A stretch of DNA of 64,000 bases from Flavihumibacter stibioxidans (lineage in GTDB: Bacteria > Bacteroidota > Bacteroidia > Chitinophagales > Chitinophagaceae), in the NCBI RefSeq assembly GCF_014332695.1, contig NZ_MBUA01000023.1:517542-581541 (forward strand). The letters run 5' to 3'. The stretch's first letter is position 1. The number at the start of each line of letters is the position of its first letter. Positions 24,904 to 34,466 of this stretch are shown here, piece after piece. The notes beneath the pieces were generated by a model that did no database searches, was not told where the DNA came from, and saw only the letters and a program-made list of their open reading frames with translations. Made by a program: the position numbers and the translations under genes.

Positions 24904-27900
24904 TCAGAATACCACTTTCAGGTTTACGCCAACATACCGGAGGGATGGATCGCTGAAGTTTTCAGTACCCCCGTCTATATCGGAATATTTAAACTGTTTG
25001 GCATGGTAAAAAAGGTTCTGTCCCACAGCCGAAATGGATGCACCCTTCGCGCTGACCTTGCCGGTAATGCTCTTTGGTAAATCATACGTGAGTGACACTT
25101 CACGGATCTTCAGGAAAGTAGTTACATACGTATCAACAGTAGAAGGTGATCCGCCCCAGGCAGTACCCTTGTGCATAGCCTCCGTATAAGTCTTGTAGGT
25201 AACAGGAACATCATTGGGCGCAAACTGCCTGGTATCCTTGGTGATATTTCCGTAGGTGTCGAAGCTCACTTCGCCCGACACCACTTTCACGCCCTGGCCT
25301 ACATAATTCTTCGAGCCCGGGGTATTGGCATCCAGATAACGCTCTGGTACAACCGAATTAGGGTGTGATCCTGCTCTCCACATATACATCTCCGTTGTAG
25401 TCTGGGCCAATCCACCCACGCGACCGTCCATGGAAATATTTAACTGCCAGTTTTTGTACTTAAGTGCCGTACCGAATCCCCAGATCCAATCGGGATCGCT
25501 GTAACCATAACGGGAATCATAACCCGAATACAAAGGCACCCCGTTGTTATGGATAATATTCCCCTGCGGATCCTTCAGATAATCCCTCAGGATATAATGG
25601 TCTGCTCTTTCACCCACTTTAACCCAGGGCCTGTCAGCAGAAAACTGATCATCCAGCCGGGTGTAGTAGCGTGCATATTTAGACCAGTTGGCAGATACAT
25701 CCAGTCTCCAGTCCTTCGTTTTCAGGGCCGTAACATTGGTAAAAATCTCCACGCCCCTGCGGGTGATCTCTTCGTTTATGTTTATATAGTTGCCGGTATA
25801 ACCCGAAGCCGGACTGATACCTGTTGAACGCAGGAAGTCATACATCCTCTTGGAATAATAGGTTACATCAACCGTTACCCTGTTCTTAAACAGGTTGGCA
25901 ACGGTTCCCACTTCAAAAGTATTGGCTGATTCAGGCCTTACATCCGTACCGCGGATTGTGGTGGGATAGTTGGCTGAGTTCAGGGTTCCCCACGCATTGG
26001 TGGTAATGCCATAGGTGGAATTGATGCTGTAAATCCCGGCGGGCATTTTTGAAGTAGCCCAGGAACCACGGAGTTTCCACATGCTCAGCCAGTCCATCTT
26101 CGGCAGCAGTTCGGAAGCTACAAAGCTGGCCGAAACCGAGGGGTACAGATAGGAGCGGGTGGATTGCGGCAGGGTGGATACCCAGTCGTTCCGCAAAGTT
26201 CCTTCCAGGAAGGCGAAATTCCTGTACGATACACCCAGTCGGCCGAACAGACTGTTCGACTGGCGCTTATACAGGCTGGACGACACGTTCACCGGATTGA
26301 TGGAGGATTTGAGGGAATAGAACCCGGGGATGGACAAACCGCCGCTGGTGCGTGATTCAATGCCTTCGTCCTGGTTGTAATAGATTGATCCACCCACAAA
26401 ACCGTCCACCTGGAAATCACCGAATTTCTGGTTGGCAGAGAGGATCACTTCATTGTTGCTGCTGTAACCGCGGCCTAGTCCGAGATTATACGAACCCCTC
26501 ATGGATTCACCCCAAACCTGGGTACCATTCAGGATAACCGTGGAACTGCCCGCACCCTGGAAAGAGCCTTTGGAAACCTGGATATCCTGCCGGTTGCTAT
26601 AAGTGTCATAACCGGTCCTGAAAGTCAGTTTCAGCCAGTTGGTGAAATCGTAGTTCAGCATCAGTGATCCGCTGAAAATATCCTTGTTCACACTGTGTGT
26701 GCGCTCGAAGCGGTCAAAATAGGGGTTGTTGTTACCGGCGGTAAAGCTGCTGTTCTGAACCTCATTGGGAACCAGCCAGTAGTCGCGGTACTGCCTTACA
26801 TCCCAGTCGCTGGCCGACCAGATCAGCATGGAGTACATGGGATCATAGCCTGTATAACCGCTGAACCCGATATTGGGCGAGCTGTTTTTATTATAGGTCA
26901 GGCTGGAAGAGAGGGTGAATTTGTTGAATTTCATCTCACCGCCGATACCATAAGTGATCTTGCTGAATTCTGAATTGGGATAAGTGCCCTTGTTACGGAC
27001 CCAGGTGGCGGAAGCCCTGAAGCTGCCGAGCTCACCCTGCTGGGTTACATTGATATTATTATTCAGGATGGAACCCTGCTCCAGGAAATTCCTGAAGTTG
27101 TCCTTGCCAATGGGCAGGTAGGGCATGGCTTTCATGGACTTGCTAACCGGATCCCATTGCACCACTTCACGGCCATCCATGGGAACACCCCAGGAGCCAT
27201 CGGCGGAACGGGCATAGGTGTTGGTGGCGGTATTCACGACGCGGCCGAACTCGGACTGCAGTTCGGGAATAGCCAGGTAACCGGCCGAAAACATGGAACT
27301 GCTGTTGAAAGTCACGGACAATCCCTTGTAGGCGCTTCCCTTTTTGGTAGTAACCATCAGGGCGCCACTGGCACCGCGGAAACCATAAAGTGCAGATGCC
27401 GTAGCACCTTTCAAGACACTGATGTGCTCGATATCGTCTGCGGGGATATCCCGGAGCGTCATATTACCATAAGGAACCCCGTCGATCACCAGCAAAGGCG
27501 TTTCACCCCTCAGGAGGACGGTCGGCTCCTCGCTGAACTCGGTACTGTTGCGCACCAGCATACCCGCAACCTTGCCGGTAAGGGAAGTGGCCACATCAAT
27601 ACCTTTCACCGTCTGAAGTCCATCACCCTGTACCGCCTGAACGGAATAGCCCAGGGCTTTATCCTTGCGCTTGATACCCAGGGCAGTAACCACCACATCC
27701 TGCAATTCCTCTGTTTGGTTGGCCAGGCTGATGAGCAGGTCGGGCTGGTTCTCCGCCACCCGAACCGACTGGCTGGTCATGCCTACATAACTGATGGTCA
27801 GCAGGTCGTTTGGCTTTGCGGCCAGGGAAAACCGGCCATTGTCATCCGTATTGGTTCCCTGTTTTGTTCTTTGGTTTAAAATAGCCACCCCACTGAGCGG

Positions 27901-28050
27901 GTTGCCCCCGGAATCCTTCACCTGCCCCCGGACGGTAAGGTCCTGGGCAAAACCGACAGACACCGTAATGATTGCAAACACCATGAGCAGGAAGCCATGG
28001 CGCATTTTTCCCCAGTTAAACCAGGGCGATAGCAGCAGTTCGTTTCGCAT
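24904..28050 (-). CDS. SusC/RagA TonB-dependent transporter
   Basis: This 1048-residue outer-membrane importer is intact. It shows a signal peptide, a carboxypeptidase-like domain (VRGQVKDSGGNPLSGVAI), the TonB-box-like QDVVVTALGIKRKDKALGYS, a plug (GASGALMVTTKKG) and a barrel ending VGVNLKVVF. Two starts are possible: ATG 28050 or ATG 28005 (MRHGFLLMVF), the latter giving a shorter, more usual signal peptide. It is divergent from the propeller regulator gene, which lies about 240 bp away and probably controls it. The GH16 in the operon suggests beta-1,3-glucan oligosaccharides as cargo. Confidence 0.94.
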   Translation of the reverse strand: MRNELLLSPWFNWGKMRHGFLLMVFAIITVSVGFAQDLTVRGQVKDSGGNPLSGVAILNQRTKQGTNTDDNGRFSLAAKPNDLLTISYVGMTSQSVRVAENQPDLLISLANQTEELQDVVVTALGIKRKDKALGYSVQAVQGDGLQTVKGIDVATSLTGKVAGMLVRNSTEFSEEPTVLLRGETPLLVIDGVPYGNMTLRDIPADDIEHISVLKGATASALYGFRGASGALMVTTKKGSAYKGLSVTFNSSSMFSAGYLAIPELQSEFGRVVNTATNTYARSADGSWGVPMDGREVVQWDPVSKSMKAMPYLPIGKDNFRNFLEQGSILNNNINVTQQGELGSFRASATWVRNKGTYPNSEFSKITYGIGGEMKFNKFTLSSSLTYNKNSSPNIGFSGYTGYDPMYSMLIWSASDWDVRQYRDYWLVPNEVQNSSFTAGNNNPYFDRFERTHSVNKDIFSGSLMLNYDFTNWLKLTFRTGYDTYSNRQDIQVSKGSFQGAGSSTVILNGTQVWGESMRGSYNLGLGRGYSSNNEVILSANQKFGDFQVDGFVGGSIYYNQDEGIESRTSGGLSIPGFYSLKSSINPVNVSSSLYKRQSNSLFGRLGVSYRNFAFLEGTLRNDWVSTLPQSTRSYLYPSVSASFVASELLPKMDWLSMWKLRGSWATSKMPAGIYSINSTYGITTNAWGTLNSANYPTTIRGTDVRPESANTFEVGTVANLFKNRVTVDVTYYSKRMYDFLRSTGISPASGYTGNYININEEITRRGVEIFTNVTALKTKDWRLDVSANWSKYARYYTRLDDQFSADRPWVKVGERADHYILRDYLKDPQGNIIHNNGVPLYSGYDSRYGYSDPDWIWGFGTALKYKNWQLNISMDGRVGGLAQTTTEMYMWRAGSHPNSVVPERYLDANTPGSKNYVGQGVKVVSGEVSFDTYGNITKDTRQFAPNDVPVTYKTYTEAMHKGTAWGGSPSTVDTYVTTFLKIREVSLTYDLPKSITGKVSAKGASISAVGQNLFYHAKQFKYSDIDGGTENFSDPSLRYVGVNLKVVF

Positions 28051-28286
28051 AATTTTGTGTTTACAGATGCTGAAATTCTTTCTTTGATTTCAGGCCCAAA
28101 TTTCCCCCGATGCCTTCTGGAAACAAAAAATACAACCCCTACAACAACACTACAGTACGGAAATTTATTATTGGTTATCAATGATTTAAAACCCAACAAA
28201 GACAGTTTTTAAAAAATGGGTTGGCTATGTGCACCAGCTTCAGTAGAATTACACTCTGTAGCCTTGTGGATGGCTCCTTTTACCGG

Positions 28287-31235
28287 ATGAAACGTTTGAT
28301 ACCCATATTAGTGACTGGATTTCTCCTCCTGTTTCTCTTGCCGCCGGATGCCCGGGGGCAGCAGGTGATCGGTCTGCCCCAGGTGACCAACTTCCCCCAT
28401 GAACTGACCCGGGCCGGTACCCAAAACTGGAAAATCGGGCAGGATCGATTCGGGGTGATGTATTTTGCCAACAATTCCGGATTGCTGAGTTTCAATAGCA
28501 AGGAATGGAAGCTTTTCCGCCTTCCTAATAAAACCGTATTGCGAAGCCTTGCCATCGCCGATGACGGCCGGATTTATACCGGTGGACAGGACGCCATTGG
28601 CTATTTTTTCCCCAACGAAAGAGGCGTACTCGAATATTTCTCCCTGACCGGACTGCTGGAAGAGTCCGACCGCTCTTTTGGGGATGTGTGGAATATAGTT
28701 ATCCACGACAGCACAGTCTTTTTCCGTACAACAACCAAAATTTTTGAGATCCGGCCTTATAGCGGTGTAGCCCACACCCACCTGGCGGCAAACGGCAGCA
28801 GCTGGACTTTTATGGGTTTGGCACAAGGCCGTCTCTATGCCCAGAATGGAAGCCAGCCCCTTGTCGTGCTGGCGGAAAATAGCTGGATGGCTGTCCCGGG
28901 TGCACAAACCTTAAAGGACCTGTTTCTCATCAACATGCTTCCCTACCAGGGCGATACCCTTCTGCTGGCCACCCTTCATAACGGGTTATTCCTGATGACA
29001 GCCGGGCAAATCGAGCCAATGGAGGAAGCGACCGCTTTAAAAAAGGAAAGAATTTACACTGCGAGGGAAATCAGTCCCGACCTGTATGCCCTGGGAACCG
29101 TTTCCAACGGAATCCTGCTGATCAACCGGGCGGGACAGGTGGTTCGGCATTTCAGCACGCACAACGGACTGGAAAACAATAATATCCGATCAATATTTGC
29201 CGACCGGCAGGGGAATTTATGGGCGGGACTGGATGAAGGGGTAGCCATGATAGATTACCTGTCGCCCATCAGTAAATTATCGCCGGCTCCCAAAAGCAGG
29301 ATGGCAACCTATACCTCCCTGGTGCATGAAAACAAACTCTATGTCGGCACTTCGGATGGCCTCTATTTCGCTCCCCTGACCGGACCCGTCCATGGGGACA
29401 TCAGCCAGAGTAAGGGAAATTTCAGCCTGGTTCCCTACAGCATGGGGCAGGTATGGAGCCTGCAAACCATCGAAAACCGGCTATTCATGGGCCATCACGA
29501 AGGATCTTTCCTGGTGGAAGGGAACAAAGCCCGGTTCCTGAGCCGCAGGGGCGGGGGCAGTTGGTTATTCCGGCAGCTACCCGGAACATCAAAGATTTTA
29601 GCGGGAGGTTATACCGGACTGCAATCGCTCGGGTACAAAAACGGTAGTTTTTCGGTGGATAACGCATTCAGGAATTTGCTGGGCGAAACGCTCCGGTTTG
29701 TGGAAATAGATTATTCAACGCACACCGTTTGGGCTTCCCATCCCTACCGGGGCATCTACAAAATAACCATGGCACCGGATTATAGCAGTGCCGTTGCGGT
29801 AAAACTATATACCACCGCCAACGGCCTGCCCGGCAATAACAACAATTTCGTGTTTACCCTCAATGGCGAACAGGTCTTTGCCACTGAAAAAGGCATCTAC
29901 AAATTTGTTCCCTCCGCAGACAGGTTTGTCCCCTCAGAAGCCTATGCCGGCATATTCGGCCATCTCTCCATCCATTTTATGCGCCGGGATGATAAAGGCC
30001 GAATCTGGTTCGCCACACCGGGAAGAATGGGTGTGGTGGAGGATGACAAGCTGCGGTATTTCCCGGAATTTGACGGGCAACTGGTAGGTGCTTTCGAAAA
30101 CATCTATCCCTACAACGACCAGAACATCCTGATTGGTTCCAACAATGGACTGATTCATTTTAATTATCACCAGTACAAACAAAGAGATAATAATATCATA
30201 GCCAGGATAGGAAAAGTAACCATCACCCGAAAGCAGGATTCGCTGCTTTTTGGCGGATATTTTACGCAGGATAACAAAATGCTGGACAGCCAGGGAAACA
30301 AATCTATAGCTGTACTGCAGCCTTACATGAATGCCTTCCATTTTGAATTTCACAGCAACCTGTTTAGTCACGCTGATAAAATTATGTACAGTCACAAAAT
30401 GGTCGGGCTGGACAATGAATGGTCGAGCTGGACAGATAAATCCAGCACCGACTACACCAACCTGCCTCATGGTGAATACCGATTTGAGGTAATGGCCCGG
30501 GATAATCTCGGCAATATTTCGGCTCCGGCCTCTTATTCATTTATCATTACCCCATTCTGGTACCAGACCAGACTGGCTTATTCATTGTACGCGATATTGC
30601 TGATATCGGGAGCAACCGGCATGTTCCGTTTGCATAACAGGCGATTGAAACACCAGCGGCTAAAATTTGAAAAGGAAGAAGCTCAGTTAAAATACCTGCA
30701 CGAACTGGAACTGGAAAGAAATGAAAGAGAGCTGGAGCGTAACGAGCGGGAAATCATCAAGCTGAAAAATGATCACCTGGAAACAGAAGTCCGCTATAAA
30801 AATAAGGAGCTCGCCAGCACGACCATGCACCTGTATAAACGCGGCCGATTACTGACGAAAATAAAAGAGGAACTATCCTGGGCCACAGAAAGGCTGGCAG
30901 GGAAGGAAGAAAAAAAGGATTTTGTCAAACTGCTGAAATTAATTTCAGCAGAAGAGAAAAGCGACAACGACTGGGAACAGTTTTCCATCCACTTTGATGA
31001 AGTGCATAACAGCTTCCTGCAGAATTTAAAAGCAGCTTATCCCGATCTGACACCCACGGATATGAAGATCTGTGCCTATATCAAAATGAACCTGTCTTCC
31101 AAGGAGATGGCACAACTGCTGAGCATCACCATCAAGGGAGTTGAAATTGCCAGGTACCGGCTGCGGAAAAAACTGCAATTGACACCCGATGTGAACCTGG
31201 CTGATTTTATTGCAGGAGTAAGGCCAAACCAGTAA
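28287..31235 (+). CDS. Propeller/Y_Y_Y sensor with LuxR-type HTH
   Basis: This 982-residue membrane-anchored regulator has a signal sequence (to about residue 26), two-component-regulator propeller repeats (for example GLENNNIRSIFADRQGNLWAG), a Y_Y_Y domain (YSHKMVGLDNEWSSWTDK), one transmembrane helix (around YSLYAILLISGATGMF), a highly charged coiled coil (ELERNERELERNEREI) and a C-terminal LuxR-like helix-turn-helix (MKICAYIKMNLSSKEMAQLL). It has no histidine kinase or receiver domain, unlike classical hybrid two-component systems of Sus loci. A periplasmic ligand would therefore be signalled directly through the membrane to the DNA-binding domain. ATG 28287 starts the signal peptide. The divergent susC operon is the likely target. 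Confidence 0.88.
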   Translation: MKRLIPILVTGFLLLFLLPPDARGQQVIGLPQVTNFPHELTRAGTQNWKIGQDRFGVMYFANNSGLLSFNSKEWKLFRLPNKTVLRSLAIADDGRIYTGGQDAIGYFFPNERGVLEYFSLTGLLEESDRSFGDVWNIVIHDSTVFFRTTTKIFEIRPYSGVAHTHLAANGSSWTFMGLAQGRLYAQNGSQPLVVLAENSWMAVPGAQTLKDLFLINMLPYQGDTLLLATLHNGLFLMTAGQIEPMEEATALKKERIYTAREISPDLYALGTVSNGILLINRAGQVVRHFSTHNGLENNNIRSIFADRQGNLWAGLDEGVAMIDYLSPISKLSPAPKSRMATYTSLVHENKLYVGTSDGLYFAPLTGPVHGDISQSKGNFSLVPYSMGQVWSLQTIENRLFMGHHEGSFLVEGNKARFLSRRGGGSWLFRQLPGTSKILAGGYTGLQSLGYKNGSFSVDNAFRNLLGETLRFVEIDYSTHTVWASHPYRGIYKITMAPDYSSAVAVKLYTTANGLPGNNNNFVFTLNGEQVFATEKGIYKFVPSADRFVPSEAYAGIFGHLSIHFMRRDDKGRIWFATPGRMGVVEDDKLRYFPEFDGQLVGAFENIYPYNDQNILIGSNNGLIHFNYHQYKQRDNNIIARIGKVTITRKQDSLLFGGYFTQDNKMLDSQGNKSIAVLQPYMNAFHFEFHSNLFSHADKIMYSHKMVGLDNEWSSWTDKSSTDYTNLPHGEYRFEVMARDNLGNISAPASYSFIITPFWYQTRLAYSLYAILLISGATGMFRLHNRRLKHQRLKFEKEEAQLKYLHELELERNERELERNEREIIKLKNDHLETEVRYKNKELASTTMHLYKRGRLLTKIKEELSWATERLAGKEEKKDFVKLLKLISAEEKSDNDWEQFSIHFDEVHNSFLQNLKAAYPDLTPTDMKICAYIKMNLSSKEMAQLLSITIKGVEIARYRLRKKLQLTPDVNLADFIAGVRPNQ

Positions 31236-31274
31236 TTTATTTTGTTGGAGCGCGTTAGGAATTGATTGATGGGG

Positions 31275-31757
31275 TTAGATATGCTGGTCCAGCAAAATAG
31301 TGTTACCATCCGGATCTGTCAAAATAAAACTAGCGGGACCGGAACCATTTTCATCTGCTTCGCTGACAAACTTCATTCCTTTCTCTTTTAAGCGGCGCTG
31401 GATCTTCCTGATATCTTCGAATCCCTTTACCTCCTGGGCGTTTTCATCCCAACCCGGATTAAACGTGAGGATATTGTTTTCAAACATACCCTCGAACAAG
31501 CCAATCAATGCATTGCCATTTTTCATGATCAGGTAGTTCTTATCCATGGCGCCGGCAAAAACCGTGAAGCCCAGTTTTTCATAAAACTCCCTGGAGACAT
31601 TCAGGTCCTTCACTGCCAGGCTGATGGAGAATGCGCCCAGTTGCTGTTGCGCCGGGTTGGGGGATTTTTTTCCTGCGGAAACACTAAGCCTGGCAAGACC
31701 AATACCCGCCAGTGCCAACCCTATATATTTTAACCAGTCTCTCCTGTTCGGTTTCAT
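31275..31757 (-). CDS. VOC-family (glyoxalase-like) protein
   Basis: This 160-residue protein has an N-terminal twin-arginine-like signal (PNRRDWLKYIGLALAGIGLA) followed by a vicinal-oxygen-chelate domain: FSISLAVKDLNVSREFYEKL at the start of the fold and ILTDPDGNTILLDQH at its end. The domain may be a dioxygenase, a glyoxalase or a binding protein; the metal ligands cannot be fixed by eye. The signal suggests folded export or membrane anchoring, which is less usual for this family. It is convergent with the regulator gene. Confidence 0.85.
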   Translation of the reverse strand: MKPNRRDWLKYIGLALAGIGLARLSVSAGKKSPNPAQQQLGAFSISLAVKDLNVSREFYEKLGFTVFAGAMDKNYLIMKNGNALIGLFEGMFENNILTFNPGWDENAQEVKGFEDIRKIQRRLKEKGMKFVSEADENGSGPASFILTDPDGNTILLDQHI

Positions 31758-31790
31758 AGCTGAAATTTAGGTGGTTTAGGTGGGTGATTT

Positions 31791-31886
31791 AGGTGTCTGA
31801 CATGTGGTGTCTGACATCTATGATTTCTGAATCCGTTAATCTCAGATGTCAGACACTACATGTCAGACACCACATGTCAGACACCT
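31791..31886. repeat. Family B long inverted repeat, copy 3
   Basis: Two 14-bp GGTGTCTGACAT-type units on the left (31791-31819) and three on the right (31844-31886) flank a 24-nt centre that differs by one base from that of copy 2. The unit count is the reverse of copy 2 (3 left, 2 right). It lies between two minus-strand genes. Confidence 0.85.
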
Positions 31887-31948
31887 AAATTAATTCTTTC
31901 GCCCTAACATTTCATTGGCCCGGAACTGATCCTGAGCCAACACCAGGC

Positions 31949-32524
31949 TCAGACCCTGAGCGAACCGCGGAAGCCCCTGGCAGCATAGTAGGATTGGGCC
32001 CCGTTATGATAAACAAACGCCTGGCCATAACGAAAATCCCCAAAGATGGCGCCACCCAGCTTCCTGATACCAGCCGGCGTTTTCAGCCAACTGGATGTCT
32101 TCATGTCGAAATGACCCAGGCACTGCAATTCACGGTATTGCTCTTCCGTGAGCAACTCTATGCCCATGGCCGCCGCCATATCAACAGCATTGTCCATTGG
32201 AGCAAACTCCCTTCTGGATTCAAGTGCCTCCCTGTCATAGCAAATACTCCTGCGACCTTTGGGACTTTCCACGGAACAGTCGAAAAATATAAATTCACTA
32301 TTCTCTGCATCGTAGCCGACAACATCAGGCTCACCGCCCGTTCTTTCCATTTCATGAAGCGACCAACATTTCGAATCACTGGCCTCCAGCCTGGCCAGTA
32401 CCTTATCCCAGTCAAGGCTTTTATGACGGTACATGTTTTTCTCAAAACGCGACTGTAAAATATCCAACAGCTCAGCCCGTTGTTCGCTGGTTAAAATTGA
32501 ATGTGTTGATTTTGACATACGCAT
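31949..32524 (-). CDS. DUF4256 family protein
   Basis: This 191-residue cytoplasmic protein fits DUF4256 along its whole length: LEASDSKCWSLHEMERTGGEPDV, the EFIFFDCSVESPKGRRS strand with conserved Cys, GRRSICYDREALESR, and the tail GGAIFGDFRYGQAFVYHNGAQSYYAARGFRG. No function is known. The second ATG (32518) is an equally good start. It opens a run of small minus-strand genes of unknown role (DUF4256, DUF2200, DUF1801) that often occur singly in soil Bacteroidota. Confidence 0.88.
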   Translation of the reverse strand: MRMSKSTHSILTSEQRAELLDILQSRFEKNMYRHKSLDWDKVLARLEASDSKCWSLHEMERTGGEPDVVGYDAENSEFIFFDCSVESPKGRRSICYDREALESRREFAPMDNAVDMAAAMGIELLTEEQYRELQCLGHFDMKTSSWLKTPAGIRKLGGAIFGDFRYGQAFVYHNGAQSYYAARGFRGSLRV

Positions 32525-32568
32525 ATAAGGACAACTGCAGAGTAACTCTCCATTTGCAGGTCAGGTTT

Positions 32569-32934
32569 TCAGGCTTTCCGTAAAATCTTCTCCATTTTTT
32601 TCCCTTTCGCCAACTCGTCCACCAACTTGTCTAAATACCTTACCTTTTGTGTCAACGGATTGTCGATTTCTTCCACCCTATAGCCGCAGATAACGCCGGT
32701 TATGAGACTGGCATCTGGGTTTAATCTGGCCTTCTTAAAGAAGGTGTCGAAAGTTACTTTCCCAGCAATCAGCTCCTGGAGCTTCCCTGCATCAAAACCG
32801 GTCAACCACTCTATCACCTGATGCAATTCTTCTATCTTTCTGCCTTTCTTCTCCACTTTTGCCACATAATGCGGATATACCGAAGCAAATGTCATTTTTG
32901 CGATACGCTCATTGTGTTCGGTAGTTGTATTCAT
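32569..32934 (-). CDS. DUF2200 family protein
   Basis: This 121-residue protein matches DUF2200: [34 protein letters not shown] and the C-terminal [35 protein letters not shown]. It is small, soluble and of unknown function. It is independent of its neighbours by spacing (44 bp before DUF4256). Confidence 0.88.
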   Translation of the reverse strand: MNTTTEHNERIAKMTFASVYPHYVAKVEKKGRKIEELHQVIEWLTGFDAGKLQELIAGKVTFDTFFKKARLNPDASLITGVICGYRVEEIDNPLTQKVRYLDKLVDELAKGKKMEKILRKA

Positions 32935-32966
32935 GCACTGAATATTTTACGCTTATTTTACAAGCA

Positions 32967-33356
32967 TTAAAGCCTTTCTAACCTGCCTTTTCTTTTTACT
33001 ATATTCTTATAATCCCACTGGATTTCTCTTGATTTTTGCAGCCATCGCATCAAATCGTTCTCCACAATTTCAGAAATACTATTGTAAAATATTGAAGCGT
33101 CTTTAAATTTTTGTCCTCTCAGGCTCAACTCCTTTTCATCAAAGTCGGCCCCACTCCAAAACATTAACCTGATGCCGGCTTTTTGTTTGCTATACCCTAC
33201 AATTGGATTGCCATCCAAAAACCAGACGGGATGAGCGTGCCAGATTTTATTCTCCGCATCGGCCAGCTGTTTATTTATAATAGTGGCCAGTTGGTCACAA
33301 ATTACCTTGTCAGCTAAAGTTTGTTTGTCATTATAAAGAATAATATCCTGGTTCAT
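32967..33356 (-). CDS. DUF1801-like (YdhG-type) protein
   Basis: This 129-residue protein resembles the YdhG/DUF1801 group: KIWHAHPVWFLDGNPIVGYSKQKAGIRLMFWSG is the typical core, where a Trp/Phe-rich strand is followed by a small-molecule-binding-like sheet. ATG 33356 is preferred over 33380. Function is unknown. The 230-bp gap upstream (33381-33614) is AT-rich and shows no gene. Confidence 0.78.
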   Translation of the reverse strand: MNQDIILYNDKQTLADKVICDQLATIINKQLADAENKIWHAHPVWFLDGNPIVGYSKQKAGIRLMFWSGADFDEKELSLRGQKFKDASIFYNSISEIVENDLMRWLQKSREIQWDYKNIVKRKGRLERL

Positions 33357-33614
33357 TGTTATTAATTTGTGTTGTTGCATAACAAAGCCAAGGGTTCGAA
33401 TCAGGCACAGGTTGGATTTTCAGCACCACTGATCAATGCAAATAAATATACGGATTTCCTTCCTATAGTATAACCGTGTCCTACCAGGCTCGCTTTATGC
33501 GATACACTGTCAGCAGTCCATTTTTTATGGATGTTGGTAGCTTTTCAAATTCATCAAATTCGGAAAACGCTATGCAGTTTTTTAATTCAACAAAAGGAAA
33601 ATTGTATGCAGTAA

Positions 33615-33827
33615 TTATTGCTTATTATTTTCATATTCTAAAATGTCGCCCGGCTGGCAATTCAACACTTCGCATATTGCTTCCAATGTACTAAAACGGA
33701 TCGCTTTTGCTTTTCCTGTTTTCAGGATGGAAAGATTGGACAGTGTTAAACCAACTTTTTCGGAAAGCTCGTTTAACGACATCTTTCGCTTTGCCATCAT
33801 TACATCCAGGTTTACTATTATAGGCAT
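33615..33827 (-). CDS. Xre-family HTH regulator (YozG-like)
   Basis: This 70-residue protein is almost entirely a helix-turn-helix: MAKRKMSLNELSEKVGLTLSNLSILKTGK, then RFSTLEAICEVLNCQPGDILEY. It fits the small Cro/C1-type regulators paired with DUF2975 membrane proteins. It starts 3 bp after the DUF2975 stop, so the two are one transcript. Confidence 0.9.
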   Translation of the reverse strand: MPIIVNLDVMMAKRKMSLNELSEKVGLTLSNLSILKTGKAKAIRFSTLEAICEVLNCQPGDILEYENNKQ

Positions 33828-33830
33828 ACG

Positions 33831-34388
33831 CTAAATGGTTAAGTCGATTTCATTTTGAATTTCAATTCCCTTTTTTACAACCTGTACAATTACAAATAGT
33901 ATCACTGCCATAAATATCCAAACGTCCGCACCTGCCATGTTCAACGATTGCAGGTCCGCAGATGCTATACCTTGTTTAGTCAGCCATACGGAATATTTAA
34001 ACCCATAATGAGAGAAGAAACCAATGCCTAAAGCCAAAAAAGATTGTATACTAATAAAGCGTCTTAATTCCATACTGAAGGGTTGGGAAATCTTCAGCCT
34101 TTTTTCTGTAAATAGTTTTACAATAAGGTAAAACATTATCGCTTTCAGGACCGAAACAATAATCATTGTTAACGTGATGGCAATAAAATGTCCCCGGTCA
34201 AACCTGTAGAGTCCCGAAAGATATTCATTGCCCGCCCAAAAATTTTCAACTCCATGCGGGTTTATAAACAATGTGATAAAAGTATTGACAGCAATACCCC
34301 CGGCTTCAATACATAGTCCGATAAAAATTATCCACGAAAGTATTTGCAGTACTTTCAAAATCTGATTGGTGGTGATTTTAATTTCCAT
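33831..34388 (-). CDS. DUF2975 membrane protein
   Basis: This 185-residue protein has four hydrophobic segments (ILKVLQILSWIIFIGLC; FIAITLTMIIVSVLKAIMFY; FISIQSFLALGIGFF; VWIFMAVILFVIVQVV) and fits DUF2975. It is the first gene of a two-gene unit with the Xre regulator, a pairing common in many bacteria, perhaps a membrane signal modulating the regulator. A perfect 22-bp palindrome stands 30 bp before its start and may be an operator. Confidence 0.88.
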   Translation of the reverse strand: MEIKITTNQILKVLQILSWIIFIGLCIEAGGIAVNTFITLFINPHGVENFWAGNEYLSGLYRFDRGHFIAITLTMIIVSVLKAIMFYLIVKLFTEKRLKISQPFSMELRRFISIQSFLALGIGFFSHYGFKYSVWLTKQGIASADLQSLNMAGADVWIFMAVILFVIVQVVKKGIEIQNEIDLTI

Positions 34389-34417
34389 AATTATTTGGCA
34401 GTTTAATATTACAATAC

Positions 34418-34466
34418 AAAAATCAGTATAAATTTATTGTTTATCAATAAATTTATACTGATTTTT
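34418..34466. promoter_or_regulatory. Perfect 22-bp AT-rich palindrome
   Basis: Arms 34418-34439 and 34445-34466 are exact reverse complements (22 bp) with the 5-nt centre TTTAT. Five A begin and five T end the structure, so it could be a bidirectional terminator. It lies 30 bp upstream of the DUF2975-Xre pair, which equally suits an operator for the Xre protein. AT content is about 82 percent. Confidence 0.6.

Noticed and set aside
33385..33410. tRNA-like T-loop GGGTTCGAATC
   Set aside because: No matching acceptor stem, D arm or anticodon arm could be found on either side, so it is not a tRNA gene.
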